In this document: in pieces, positions 50,545 through 59,800 of the stretch
How positions within the stretch are numbered: the stretch's first letter is position 1
Layout of the letters: each line of letters begins with the position of its first letter
NCBI RefSeq assembly: GCF_000423885.1
Contig: NZ_AUIV01000009.1
Span: forward strand, 73,241 to 137,240
Direction of reading: 5' to 3'
DNA length: 64,000 nucleotides
Origin: Thermomonas fusca DSM 15424
GTDB lineage: Bacteria > Pseudomonadota > Gammaproteobacteria > Xanthomonadales > Xanthomonadaceae
Made by a program: the position numbers and the translations under genes
The notes under the pieces: model-generated
Told to the model about the DNA's origin: nothing
The model's input: only the letters and a program-made list of their open reading frames with translations
Databases searched by the model: none

Positions 50545-51294
50545 ATGATGATGAAACTGGTGTTCCCCGACGGCGACCGCCCGCAAATGCTGCTGGACAA
50601 TCGCGTGTACAGGCTGGGTTCGGCGCCCGAGTCGGATGTGGTGCTCGCCGCGGACGGCGTGGAGCCCATCCACTGCGAGCTGCAGGTCGGTGCCCAGGGT
50701 GTGCAGATGCGCGTGCCGGGCGGTATCCAGGTGCAGGTGAACGAACGTCCGGTGGCGGGCCTGATCGCCCTGCGCGCCGGCGACATGCTTGGGCTCGCCG
50801 GGAGCCGTATCCGGCTGGTCGATGCGTCGGGCGAGAGTGCCGGTGCGCGCGGCGCCGATCGCGTCGACGCCAATGCCACGATGGTGCGGCCGGTGCTGCC
50901 GAAGTTCGCCCTGCGTGGGCTGTCCGGCGAGTTCTTCGGGCGCAGCTTGCCACTGCAGACCACCCTGACCATCGGCCGCGCCGAGGAAGCTGGGCTGCGG
51001 ATTCCGCTCGACAGCATTTCCCGCCTGCACGCGCGGCTGACGCCGGCCGGCGATGAAGTGCTGGTGGAAGACCTGGGTTCGGCGAACGGGACGTGGCTCA
51101 ACGGCAAGCGCATCACCAGCGCCCAGGCCGTGCACGGCGACGAGATCCGCTTCGACACCCAGCGGTTCCAGTTGCTGGTGCCGGGCCAGCCGGTGCGCGT
51201 GAAGTCCGAAGGCGTGGCGGCGCCCAGCCGCTGGCCACTGCTGGTGGCGGCGGTTTTGGCGCTGGCTGGCGTGGCCTACTGGTTGTTGCGCTGA
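50545..51294 (+). CDS. Double FHA-domain protein with C-terminal membrane anchor
   Basis: 249-residue protein with two forkhead-associated domains and a C-terminal helix (about 228-246, WPLLVAAVLALAGVAYWLL) that would anchor it in the inner membrane facing the cytoplasm. The second domain is complete for phosphothreonine binding: TIGRAEEAGLRIPLDSISRLHARL (Arg, Ser, His) and VEDLGSANGTWLNGKRI (Asn). The first (VYRLGSAPESDVVLAADGVEPIHCEL) lacks the canonical Ser and is probably structural. No kinase or secretion gene adjoins. Such proteins are often readers for Ser/Thr kinases; the partner is unknown. Confidence 0.88.
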   Translation: MMMKLVFPDGDRPQMLLDNRVYRLGSAPESDVVLAADGVEPIHCELQVGAQGVQMRVPGGIQVQVNERPVAGLIALRAGDMLGLAGSRIRLVDASGESAGARGADRVDANATMVRPVLPKFALRGLSGEFFGRSLPLQTTLTIGRAEEAGLRIPLDSISRLHARLTPAGDEVLVEDLGSANGTWLNGKRITSAQAVHGDEIRFDTQRFQLLVPGQPVRVKSEGVAAPSRWPLLVAAVLALAGVAYWLLR

Positions 51295-51298
51295 AGCA

Positions 51299-52174
51299 TC
51301 AGCCCGCGGGCGGCGGGCCCAGCTTGAGCGAGAAATCGATCGCGTGGACGTGCTTGGTCAGCGCGCCCACCGAAATGCAGTCCACGCCGTCCTCGGCGAT
51401 GCCGCGAAGGCCGGCCAGGTCCACCCCGCCGGAGACTTCCAGCGGAATCCGGCCGAGGTAGGGCGCGCCCTTGGCGATGCGCACAGCTTCGCGCCGGGTG
51501 TCGGCGTCGAAATCATCGATCAGCACCCGCGTGCAACCGGTGGCCAGCGCTTCGTGCAGCTGCTCCAGCGTTTCCACTTCCACGATCAGCGGCAACGACG
51601 GGTGCAGCGTGCGTGCGCGGGCGATGGCCGCGGCCACCGAGCCGAACGCGCGGATGTGGTTTTCCTTCAGCATCACCGCGTCGAACAGGGCCAGCCGGTG
51701 GTTGTTCCCGCCGCCCACGCGCACCGCGTACTTCTGCGCCATGCGCAGGCCAGGCAGGGTCTTGCGCGTATCCAGGATCGCCGCGCCGGTGCCGTGGACG
51801 GCATCCACGTAGCGGGCGGTGATGGTGGCGGTGCCGCTGAGCGTCTGCAGGAAGTTCAGCGAGGCGCGCTCGGCGCTGACCAGCGCGCGATTGCGGCCTA
51901 CCAGGGTGGCGATGACCGTGCCCTTGGCGATGCGGTCGCCTTCGTCGCAGCGCCACGCGATGCGCACGCCCGGGTCCAGCGCGCGGTGGCAGGCATCGAA
52001 CCACGGCCGACCAGCCACCACGCAGTCCTCCTTGCACAGCAGGTAGGCGCTATCGGGCGCGTCGTCCAGCAGGGATGCGGTGGCATCGCCCGGGCCGATG
52101 TCCTCGGCCAGGGCTGCCGCCACGTCCGCGGCAACCACGTCCGCCGGCGGCGGTGGGTAACGCGGCGCGCTCAT
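51299..52174 (-). CDS. nadC: Nicotinate-nucleotide pyrophosphorylase (carboxylating)
   Basis: 291-residue quinolinate phosphoribosyltransferase, the third step of de novo NAD synthesis. Landmarks: EDIGPGDATASLL, ERASLNFLQTLSGTAT, ILDTRKTLPGLRMAQKYAVRVGGGNNHRLALFDAVMLKENHI (substrate site) and EVETLEQLHEALATG. The C-terminus has EVSGGVDLAGLRGIAEDGVDCISVGALTKH. The start overlaps the stop of the Trm112-like gene (ATGA). nadA and nadB are not in the window. Confidence 0.97.
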   Translation of the reverse strand: MSAPRYPPPPADVVAADVAAALAEDIGPGDATASLLDDAPDSAYLLCKEDCVVAGRPWFDACHRALDPGVRIAWRCDEGDRIAKGTVIATLVGRNRALVSAERASLNFLQTLSGTATITARYVDAVHGTGAAILDTRKTLPGLRMAQKYAVRVGGGNNHRLALFDAVMLKENHIRAFGSVAAAIARARTLHPSLPLIVEVETLEQLHEALATGCTRVLIDDFDADTRREAVRIAKGAPYLGRIPLEVSGGVDLAGLRGIAEDGVDCISVGALTKHVHAIDFSLKLGPPPAG

Positions 52175-52440
52175 GCCGCCGGGAAGTCCGGCACCTGCGC
52201 GGTGGCCAGGGCTTCCTCGGCCAGCAGCACCGGGATGCCGTCGTCGATGCGGTACACCGTCTTGCGGTCGCGGGTCAGCAGTCCGGCGCGCAGCGGCTGC
52301 GCCTGCGCGCTGCCGTCGCCACGCTGCACGCTGCCGGCGGCGATGGCGCGGTTGAGGGCGTCCAGTCCGGCCGCGTCCAGCAGTGCAACCGGCTGGCGGG
52401 TGGCGGGGCAGACCAGGATGTCGAGCAGCTTGCGATCCAT
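52171..52440 (-). CDS. Trm112/UPF0434 family protein
   Basis: 89-residue small protein of the YcaR/Trm112-like family (MDRKLLDILVCPATRQPVALL, then YRIDDGIPVLLAEEA). Bacterial members often lack the zinc Cys pairs; here only one Cys remains in the CPxC position, so metal binding is unlikely. Function is not established; eukaryotic Trm112 activates methyltransferases. The central segment (AAGLDALNRAIAAGSVQRGDGS) is longer than in YcaR (about 60 residues). It is coupled to nadC by an ATGA overlap and divergent from purE. Confidence 0.88.
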   Translation of the reverse strand: MDRKLLDILVCPATRQPVALLDAAGLDALNRAIAAGSVQRGDGSAQAQPLRAGLLTRDRKTVYRIDDGIPVLLAEEALATAQVPDFPAA

Positions 52441-52501
52441 CGGCAGAGGCAACGGGAAACAGGGGCCGTTAGAATACGTCTTTAGCGACCGGGGATAGTG
52501 C

Positions 52502-53008
52502 ATGTCCGCAGCCAACAACGCCGCACCGCTGGTCGGCCTCGTCATGGGATCGCGCTCCGACTGGGAGACGATGCAACACGCCGCCTTGCGGCTGGAGGCG
52601 CTGGGCGTGCCGCACGAGGTGCGGGTGGTGTCCGCGCACCGCACGCCCGATGTGCTGTTCTCCTATGCCGACAGCGCCGCCGCCCGCGGCCTGCGCGCGA
52701 TCATCGCTGGCGCCGGCGGGGCCGCGCATCTGCCGGGCATGCTGGCGTCCAAGACCGCCGTGCCGGTGCTGGGCGTGCCGGTGCAGAGCAAGGCGTTGAA
52801 CGGCATGGATTCGCTGCTGTCGATCGTGCAGATGCCTGCCGGCATCCCGGTGGCGACCTTCGCCATCGGCAATGCCGGTGCGGCCAATGCGGCGCTGTTC
52901 GCGGCGGCGATGCTGGCCAGCGACCATCCGCGGATCGCCGATGCGCTGGCTGCGTTCCGCGCCAAGCAGACCGAAGACGTCGTGGCCCACGACGATCCGC
53001 GCCAATGA
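52502..53008 (+). CDS. purE: N5-carboxyaminoimidazole ribonucleotide mutase
   Basis: 168-residue class I PurE, converting N5-CAIR to CAIR in purine synthesis. Landmarks: VGLVMGSRSDWETMQHA, RVVSAHRTPDVLFSYA (catalytic His), IAGAGGAAHLPGMLASKT and GMDSLLSIVQMPAGIPVATFAIG. It overlaps purK by 4 bp (ATGA), and the two catalyse consecutive steps. A -10-like TAGAAT (52470-52475) lies upstream without a clear -35. Confidence 0.98.
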   Translation: MSAANNAAPLVGLVMGSRSDWETMQHAALRLEALGVPHEVRVVSAHRTPDVLFSYADSAAARGLRAIIAGAGGAAHLPGMLASKTAVPVLGVPVQSKALNGMDSLLSIVQMPAGIPVATFAIGNAGAANAALFAAAMLASDHPRIADALAAFRAKQTEDVVAHDDPRQ

Positions 53009-54162
53009 GCGAGCCACGCACGATGACCACCGTCGGCATCCTCGGCGGCGGCCAGCTGGCGCGGATGATGGCGCTGTCCGGCGCGCCGCTGGGGCTGCGC
53101 TTCCTGGTGCTGGATACGGTGGCCGACGCCTGCGCCGGCCAGTTCGCACCGATGGTGGTGGGCGACTACACCGATCCCGCCGCGCTGGCCGAATTCGCCG
53201 CCCGCGTGGACGTGGCGACCTTCGATTTCGAGAACGTGCCGGCGGCCTCCGCGGAGTGGTTGACCGCGCGGGTGCCGGTGTTCCCGAATCCGCGCGCGCT
53301 GGCCACCGCACAGGACCGGCTGGCCGAGAAAACCCTGTTCCGCGAACAGGGCATCCCGGTGCCCCCGTTTGCTCCCATCGATACCCGCGAGCAGTTGCAA
53401 GCGGCGGTGGCGCAGATCGGCACCCCGTGCATCCTCAAGACCCGTCGGCTGGGATATGACGGCAAGGGCCAGTTCCGGATCAAGGCGCCGGGCGATGTGG
53501 ATGCCGCGTGGGATGCGCTGGGCGCGCAGGCGGCGAAAGTCGGGCTGATCCTCGAGGGGTTCGTCGCCTTCCAGCGCGAACTCTCTGTGGTTGCGGTGCG
53601 TGGTCGCGACGGCGAGTTCCGTGCCTGGCCGCTGACCGAGAACTGGCACGTCGATGGCGTGCTGTCGGCCAGCCTCGCGCCGGCACAGGTGGATGACGCA
53701 TTGCGTGACACCGCGCTTTCCCATGCCCGCAGGTTGGCGGAAGCGCTCGACTACGTGGGCGTGTTCGCGCTGGAGCTGTTCTGCCGTGATGGCGAGTTGC
53801 TTGCCAACGAAATGGCCCCGCGCGTGCACAACTCCGGGCACTGGACCATCGAGGGCAGCGAAACCAGCCAGTTCCAGAACCACCTGCGGGCGGTGCTGGG
53901 GATGCCGCTGGGCGATACCCGCATGGTCGGCCACGCCTGCATGCTCAACTGGCTGGGCCAGATGCCGGACCCGCAGCCGGTGCTGCGCGAAGCGGGCGGC
54001 CACTGGCACGACTACGGCAAGGCGCCGCGCGAGGGGCGCAAGGTGGGGCATGCGACGCTGCGCGGGGAGTCCCCGCGCGAACTTGCCGAAGCGCTGCGCC
54101 GTGTCGGCGAGGCGTTGGGCCGCCAGTCGCAGGTGACCCCGGTCATCGACAGGCTGTCGTAG
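53005..54162 (+). CDS. purK: N5-carboxyaminoimidazole ribonucleotide synthetase
   Basis: 385-residue ATP-grasp enzyme making N5-CAIR from AIR, bicarbonate and ATP, the substrate of PurE. Landmarks: VGILGGGQLARMMALSGAPLGLRFLVLD, VATFDFENVPA, ILKTRRLGYDGKGQF, ELFCRDGELLANEMAPRVHNSGHWTIEGSETSQFQNHLRAVLGMPLG. Length is normal (about 355-390). The stop codon TAG (54160-54162) is the first three bases of a TAGGAGCGGCTTCAGCCGCG repeat arm. Confidence 0.97.
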   Translation: MSEPRTMTTVGILGGGQLARMMALSGAPLGLRFLVLDTVADACAGQFAPMVVGDYTDPAALAEFAARVDVATFDFENVPAASAEWLTARVPVFPNPRALATAQDRLAEKTLFREQGIPVPPFAPIDTREQLQAAVAQIGTPCILKTRRLGYDGKGQFRIKAPGDVDAAWDALGAQAAKVGLILEGFVAFQRELSVVAVRGRDGEFRAWPLTENWHVDGVLSASLAPAQVDDALRDTALSHARRLAEALDYVGVFALELFCRDGELLANEMAPRVHNSGHWTIEGSETSQFQNHLRAVLGMPLGDTRMVGHACMLNWLGQMPDPQPVLREAGGHWHDYGKAPREGRKVGHATLRGESPRELAEALRRVGEALGRQSQVTPVIDRLS

Positions 54163-54198
54163 GAGCGGCTTCAGCCGCGACCGGCGTTCGCGGTCGCC
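54159..54198. repeat. Partial REP-like repeat after purK
   Basis: A full left arm of the TAGGAGCGGCTTCAGCCGCG family (54159-54183) is followed by GCGTT and an incomplete right arm (CGCGGTCGC). It matches the interior of the repeat at 43611-43669. Its initial TAG is the purK stop codon. Confidence 0.8.
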
Positions 54199-54229
54199 GC
54201 AGCAGCCCGGTACGAAGAATGGGCAAACG

Positions 54230-54262
54230 AAAAACGGCCGGATCGCTCCGGCCGTTTTCGTG
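54230..54262. terminator. Bidirectional terminator between purK and sodB
   Basis: AACGGCCGG and CCGGCCGTT (54233-54256) form a 9-bp stem with a 6-nt loop. It is flanked by TTCGTG on the plus side and followed by TTTTCGTTTG on the minus side, so it chiefly serves sodB but can end purEK transcripts. Confidence 0.8.
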
Positions 54263-54279
54263 TCGCGCAGTTGTTCGGC

Positions 54280-54858
54280 TTACTTCATCTGCGCAGCGGC
54301 GAAGTCCCAGTTCACCAGGTTCCAGAACGCTTCCACGTACTTCGGGCGGGCGTTGCGGTAGTCGATGTAGTAGGCGTGTTCCCACACATCGCAGGTCAGC
54401 AGCGGAGTGTCCTCGCCGGTCAGCGGGGTGGCCGCGTTCGGCGTGCTCACCAGCGCCAGCGCGCCGTCCGGACGCTGCACCAGCCACGCCCAGCCGGAGC
54501 CGAAGGTGCCGATGGCGGTCTTGGTGAAGGCTTCCTTGAACGCCTCGAAGCTGCCGAAGGCGGCGTTGATGGCGTCGGCCAGCTTGCCTTCCGGTGCGCC
54601 GCCGCCAGCCGGCTTCAGGCAGTTCCAGTAGAACGTGTGGTTCCACACCTGCGCGGCGTTGTTGAACATGCCGCCCTGCGACTTGCGGATGATCTCCTCC
54701 AGCGACATGTCGGCGAACTCGGTGCCGGCGATCATGTTGTTGAGGTTGGTCACGTAGGCCTGGTGGTGCTTGCCGTAGTGGAAGTCGATCGTCTCGGCGG
54801 AGATGTGCGGCTCGAGCGCAGTGCGGTCGTAGGGCAGGGCGGGCAGTTCGATGGCCAC
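54280..54858 (-). CDS. sodB: Superoxide dismutase (Fe-type)
   Basis: 192-residue cytoplasmic Fe/Mn-family superoxide dismutase. Metal ligands His27 (FHYGKHHQAY), His74 (AAQVWNHTFYWN), Asp157 and His161 (DVWEHAYYIDYRNARPKY). Gln70 next to His74 marks the iron type, and FGSGWAWLV is standard. The start is GTG (54858-54856): AGGAG lies 7 nt upstream and MAIELPALPYD aligns with the family. The minus strand shows a -10-like TACAAT (54929-54924) in the divergent region shared with the glutaredoxin gene. Confidence 0.97.
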   Translation of the reverse strand: MAIELPALPYDRTALEPHISAETIDFHYGKHHQAYVTNLNNMIAGTEFADMSLEEIIRKSQGGMFNNAAQVWNHTFYWNCLKPAGGGAPEGKLADAINAAFGSFEAFKEAFTKTAIGTFGSGWAWLVQRPDGALALVSTPNAATPLTGEDTPLLTCDVWEHAYYIDYRNARPKYVEAFWNLVNWDFAAAQMK

Positions 54859-54991
54859 GGTAGGCTCCTGGTGGGATGGCGGTAGGGGTGCGGCGCGGGC
54901 CGCGCGAACAATTACAATCCGCAATTGTATCCCCCTCGTCCGTTCCCGCGCGGTGAAGCGGGCGGGCCACACCGTTGCAGGAGTTTTGCCA

Positions 54992-55315
54992 ATGTCGTCC
55001 GTGGAAGAGCGCATCCGCGCCGAGCTTGAAGCCCATCCCATCGTGCTGTTCATGAAGGGCACCGCGCTGTTCCCGATGTGCGGTTTTTCCAGCCGCGCGG
55101 TGCAGGCGCTGAAGGCCGCGGGTGCCACCGACCTGCACACCGTCAACGTGCTGGAAGAACCCGAGATCCGCGCCAACCTGCCGCGCTTCTCCGACTGGCC
55201 AACCTTCCCGCAGCTGTTCATCAATGGGGAGCTCATCGGCGGCTGCGACATCACCGTGGAGCTGGCCGAGTCCGGCGAACTGGCGCGGCTGGTTGCCGAC
55301 GCGCGGAAGGCCTGA
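54992..55315 (+). CDS. grxD: Monothiol glutaredoxin, Grx4 type
   Basis: 107-residue CGFS monothiol glutaredoxin, a carrier or sensor of [2Fe-2S] clusters. Active site PMCGFSSRAVQAL, then the glutathione-binding SDWPTFPQLFINGELIGGCDI (the TFPQ cis-Pro and GG motif). AGGAG lies upstream. It is divergent from sodB over 133 bp; the palindrome ACAATT-N9-AATTGT (54908-54928) with back-to-back TACAAT boxes could be shared control. The SDR gene starts 2 bp after its stop. Confidence 0.96.
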   Translation: MSSVEERIRAELEAHPIVLFMKGTALFPMCGFSSRAVQALKAAGATDLHTVNVLEEPEIRANLPRFSDWPTFPQLFINGELIGGCDITVELAESGELARLVADARKA

Positions 55316-55317
55316 GC

Positions 55318-56052
55318 ATGGCGGACGCTTCGCAAGACCAGGCACTCGCCGGGCGCATCGTGCTGGTCGCGGGCGCGGCTGGCGGCCTGGGTTCGGCGGC
55401 AGCGCTGGCGTGCGCACAGGCCGGCGCCACGCTGGTGCTGCTGGGACGCAAGCTGGCGCCGCTCAACCGGCTGTATGACGCGGTGAAAGCGGCGGGGCCG
55501 GAACCGATCCTGTACCCGCTGGATCTTGAAGGCGCTTCGCCCGACGACTTCGACCAGCTGGGCCAGGCCATCGACGGCGCGTTCGGTCGCCTTGACGGCC
55601 TGCTGCACTGCGCCGCCGAGTTCAAGGGCCTGACGCCGCTGGCGCATACCGACCCGGCCAACTTCGCCCGCGCCATCCACGTCGACCTGACCGCGCGCTG
55701 GTGGCTGACCCAGGCCTGCCTGCCGCTGCTGGCGAAATCCGATGCCGGCGCGGCGGTGTTCGTGCTGGACGACCCGATCCGCAGCGGCAGCGCGTTCTGG
55801 GGCGGCTACGGTATCGCCCAGGCCGGGCAGGCGGCGCTGATCCGCATGCTGCAGGCAGAACTGGGTGAGCACGGCCCGCGCGTCAGCGGCCTGCAGCCCG
55901 GCCCGATGCGCACCAACCTGAGGGCCAAGGCCTACCAGGCCAATGCCGACCTCAAGGCGCGCCCGGCCGCGGATTACGCCGCCGCCTGCGTGGAGATGCT
56001 GTCGCCCGCCGGCGCCGCCTGGCGCGGCACGATCCGCACGAGCAACCCCTGA
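55318..56052 (+). CDS. YciK-like short-chain dehydrogenase with altered active site
   Basis: 244-residue SDR-family protein. The Rossmann motif is present (VLVAGAAGGLGSAAALACAQAGATLVLLGRK) and the remaining layout resembles E. coli YciK (LDGLLHCAAEFKGLTPLAHTDPANFARAIHVDLTARWWLTQA). The catalytic set is degraded: Tyr164 is kept in YGIAQAG, but the Lys four residues on is Gln168 and the Ser thirteen residues before is Asp151. It may still bind NAD(P) but should not be a standard dehydrogenase. It is adjacent to grxD, and marC starts in its stop codon. Confidence 0.85.
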   Translation: MADASQDQALAGRIVLVAGAAGGLGSAAALACAQAGATLVLLGRKLAPLNRLYDAVKAAGPEPILYPLDLEGASPDDFDQLGQAIDGAFGRLDGLLHCAAEFKGLTPLAHTDPANFARAIHVDLTARWWLTQACLPLLAKSDAGAAVFVLDDPIRSGSAFWGGYGIAQAGQAALIRMLQAELGEHGPRVSGLQPGPMRTNLRAKAYQANADLKARPAADYAAACVEMLSPAGAAWRGTIRTSNP

Positions 56053-56645
56053 TGACCATCGCCGCCGCCGCCCTGCTGCTGTTCTTCATCCTCGACCCGC
56101 TGGGCAACATCCCGGTGTTCCTGAGCGTGCTCAAGGACCTGCCGCCGGCGCGCCAGCGCAAGGTGCTGGCGCGCGAGCTGCTGATCGCGCTGGTGGTGCT
56201 GATGCTCTTCCTCTGGGGCGGCCAGTACGCGCTGGAGGTGATGCACCTGCGGCAGGAATCGGTGTCGATTGCCGGCGGCATCGTGCTGTTCCTGATCGGC
56301 CTGCGGATGATCTTCCCCACCGCCGACGGGGTGATGGGCGAGGTGCCCGGTGGCGAGCCCTTCATCGTCCCGCTGGCCATCCCGATGATCGCCGGCCCCT
56401 CCGGCATGGCGGCAGTGATGCTGCTGGGCAGCCAGGAGCCCGACCGCATGGGCGACTGGATGCTGGCGCTGGTGCTGGCCTGGGGCGCCACCGCGGCGAT
56501 CCTGTTCTCCGCCACCTGGCTCAAGAAGCTGCTGGGCACGCGCGTGCTGACCGCGGTCGAACGGCTGATGGGCATGGTGATCGTGGCCATTTCCGTGCAG
56601 ATGCTGCTGGACGGCATCGCCTCGTACCTGCGCGTTGCCGCCTGA
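56052..56645 (+). CDS. MarC family integral membrane protein
   Basis: 197-residue membrane protein with six predicted helices of the MarC/YhgN family. Typical: LLLFFILDPLGNIPVFLSVLKDLPP, SVSIAGGIVLFLIGLRMIFP and IPMIAGPSGMAAVMLLG. The family was once tied to multidrug resistance by gene neighbourhood, but its function is unknown. It overlaps the SDR stop by TGATG, and about 200 bp of control region separates it from the receptor gene. Confidence 0.92.
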   Translation: MTIAAAALLLFFILDPLGNIPVFLSVLKDLPPARQRKVLARELLIALVVLMLFLWGGQYALEVMHLRQESVSIAGGIVLFLIGLRMIFPTADGVMGEVPGGEPFIVPLAIPMIAGPSGMAAVMLLGSQEPDRMGDWMLALVLAWGATAAILFSATWLKKLLGTRVLTAVERLMGMVIVAISVQMLLDGIASYLRVAA

Positions 56646-56850
56646 GCTTCCCCCAGCAGGTGACGGGCGTCACGCGCCTGTCATGGCGCGGTCATCCGCC
56701 CCGGCTACCGTGTTAAACTTTGGTAATCCCGTGCGGAGCCGTATGGCCGCGGGAGCCCCAAGAAAATGCCGACAATCGTCGCAGGACGGGCATGCCGGCA
56801 TCCGCCCGTTCACAGCTCGTCGTTTTTTCTCAATCCTCAGAGGTTATCCC

Positions 56851-59800
56851 ATGAAGCATCCGAACCGCGCCCGGCTGTCCAAGCTGTCGCTGGGCCTGAT
56901 GGTCGCGCTCGCTGCGGCTCCCGTTTTCGCCCAGAGCACCTCCGCCGGCGTCGGCGGCCAGGTGGTCGGCGCGGGCGGCCAGCCGGTGGCTGGCGCCGAA
57001 GTCATCATCACCCACGTCGAGTCGGGCACGGTCAGTCGCGCCACCACCGATGCCAGCGGCCGCTACAACGCCCGCGGCCTGCGCGTGGGCGGTCCGTACA
57101 CCATCACCGTCTCCAAGGCGGGCGAGGGGGCGAAGACGGAAGAAAACGTGTACCTGACCCTGAACCAGGTCAGCACGGTCAACGCGGAACTCAACACCGG
57201 CGTGACCAATCTGGGCGCGGTGCAGGTGGTCGGCGTTTCCGGTGGCGTATCCGTGTTTTCGGCAACCAAGATGGGGTCGGGGACTGCAGTCGACCAGACC
57301 ACGCTGAAGGCACTGCCCTCGATGGGTGGCAATATCCAGGACTTCATGCGCCTTGACCCGCGCGTTGCCTTCACCGATCGTGCGTCGGGCAGCATCAGCG
57401 CCGGTGGCCAGAACCCGCGCTTCAACAAGGTCACCATCGACGGCGTCTCCGCGAGCGATACCTTCGGCCTGGAAGGCAACAACATGCCGACCCAGCGCCA
57501 GCCGGTGTCGATGGAAGCCATCGAGGCGCTGGACATCGACCTGTCCAGCTATGACGTGACCATCGCCGGCGCCGCCGGTGCCAACATCAATGCGGTCACC
57601 AAGTCGGGCACCAACGAATTCCACGGCGCGCTGTACGGCTACATGCGCGATGCCGACTGGTTCGGCAAGCACCCGCTGACCCGGGCCAAATTCGGCGAGT
57701 TCGACAAGGAAGAAACCTGGGGCGTGACGCTTGGTGGCCCGATCGTCAAGGACAAGCTGTTCTTCTTCGCCAACTATGAGAAGTTCACCCGCACCAAGCC
57801 GGGTCCGGACCTGAGCAACAGCCCGTTGTTCAACCCCAATGCCGATTTCGATGCCAGCGACGTCGCCGAGGCCATCAGCATCGCCAACGGCTACGGCATC
57901 AGCGCCGGTGGCTACGAAGGTGCGACTTCGAACACCGAGCTGGAAGAGTACGCGCTGAAGCTGGACTGGAACATCAACGACGATCATCGCGCCAGCTTCC
58001 GCTACAGCAACCTTGATCAGGTCCGCGTGCGCGCCGACGGTACTAGCGCATCGCAGCTGGTGCTGAGCTCGTCGTGGTTCAATCACGTCAAGTCGGTGGA
58101 GAGCTACGTCGGCCAGCTGTTCAGTGACTGGACCGAGAACTTCTCCACCGAGTTCAAGGTGTCGTTCCGCGATTACTCCGCGATCCGCGTCACCCCGACC
58201 ACCGCGCCGCTGATCACGATCTATTTCGATGACGGCAACCCGAGCAACCAGATCACCGCCGGCGATGCCATCCGCATGGGCACCGAGCGCAGCTCGATGG
58301 GCAATACCCTGCTCACCGAGACCTGGAACTACTTCGGTTCGGGCACCCTGACCTTGGGCGACCATGACATCAAGGGCGGCTTCGAGTACAGCGACAACAA
58401 GATCTACAACTTCTTCCTGCAGGATGCCTGGGGCAACTACAGCTTCTACGGCCTGGACGCCTTCCGTCGCGGCGAATACTTCGACTACGACTTGAACACC
58501 AACAAGGCGAACCCGGAAGCGATTCCGGCGGTCTTCAAGAACCGCAACCTGAGCCTGTTCCTGCAGGACACCTGGTACGCCAGCCCGAACTTGACGCTGA
58601 CCTTCGGCCTCCGTGCCGATCGTCCGAGCACGGATCACAATCCGCCGTTCAACGCGTGCTTCGCTGCTGCGCCGGGCGCTGCCAACGTCGCCCAGTGCGG
58701 CACCGGACACACCGGCGGCTTCGGCCTTGACAACACCAATACCTACAAGGGTGATTTCATCATCCAGCCCCGCTTCGGCTTCAACTACACCATGAACACC
58801 GAGCGCCCGACCCAGCTGCGCGGTGGCGTGGGCCTGTTCCAGGGCGATTCGCCGACCGTGTGGGTGAGCAATGCGTTCCAGTCCACCGGCATGAACTACA
58901 GCAGCTACCAGAACCTGACCGCTTGGCAGACGGTCAAGTTCAGCCCGGATGGTTTCAACCAGAACGTGCCCACCACCCCGGGCGCGGCGGTGCGCAACGT
59001 CAACGTGATCGCCAAGGATTTCGAGCTGCCGTCCGTGTGGAAGGCCAACCTCGCGATCGATCACGAGACGCCGTGGTACGGCATCGTCGCGTCGGCCGAA
59101 GTGCTGTTGACCGACGTCAAGAATGGCCTGTTCTACAAGAGCCTGAACCTCGGCCCGGGCTTCCGTGGCGCCGATGGCCGCACGCTGTTCTGGAACCCGA
59201 CCATCTACAGTTTCTCCAACACCAACAATGGGCGTTTTGGCCGCAACAGCTACTTCGGTGATGTCTTCCTGCTGGAGAACACCAACAAGGGCAAGAGCCA
59301 GCAGCTGACGGTCTCGCTCAACAAGCCGTGGAGCGCCGGCAGCGACTGGTCCTGGATGTTGGGCTACACCTACACCAACACCACGGAAGTGGGGGCACTG
59401 ACGAGCTCGACCGCGAGCTCCGGTTTCGGTGGCCAGTACAACTTCACCACCAATGAAGAACTGTCCAGCACCGCCCGCTACGAGATCAAGGACCGCTTCT
59501 CCGGCGCGCTGAACTGGAAGCATGCTTTCTTCGGCGACTACCAGACCCAGGTCGGCCTGTTCTACGAAGGTCGTAGCGGCCGTCCGTTCAGCTATATCTT
59601 CTCGGGCGACGCCAACGGCGACGGCCGCACTTTCAACGACCTGTTCTACGTGCCGTCGGGTCGGGGGGACGTGCTGTTTGGCTCCGTCACCAATGCGGGC
59701 GTGTTCACGCCCAATGCGGCGATGGAAAACGCGTTCTGGGAGTGGCTGGAAAGCAAGCCTGAACTGGCAGGCTACCGCGGCACCTATGCGTCGGAGAACG

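Noticed and set aside
54908..54928. Palindrome ACAATT-N9-AATTGT between sodB and grxD as a Fur or IscR site
   Set aside because: It does not match either consensus well. It may only be back-to-back -10 boxes, so it is mentioned with grxD but not listed as an operator.
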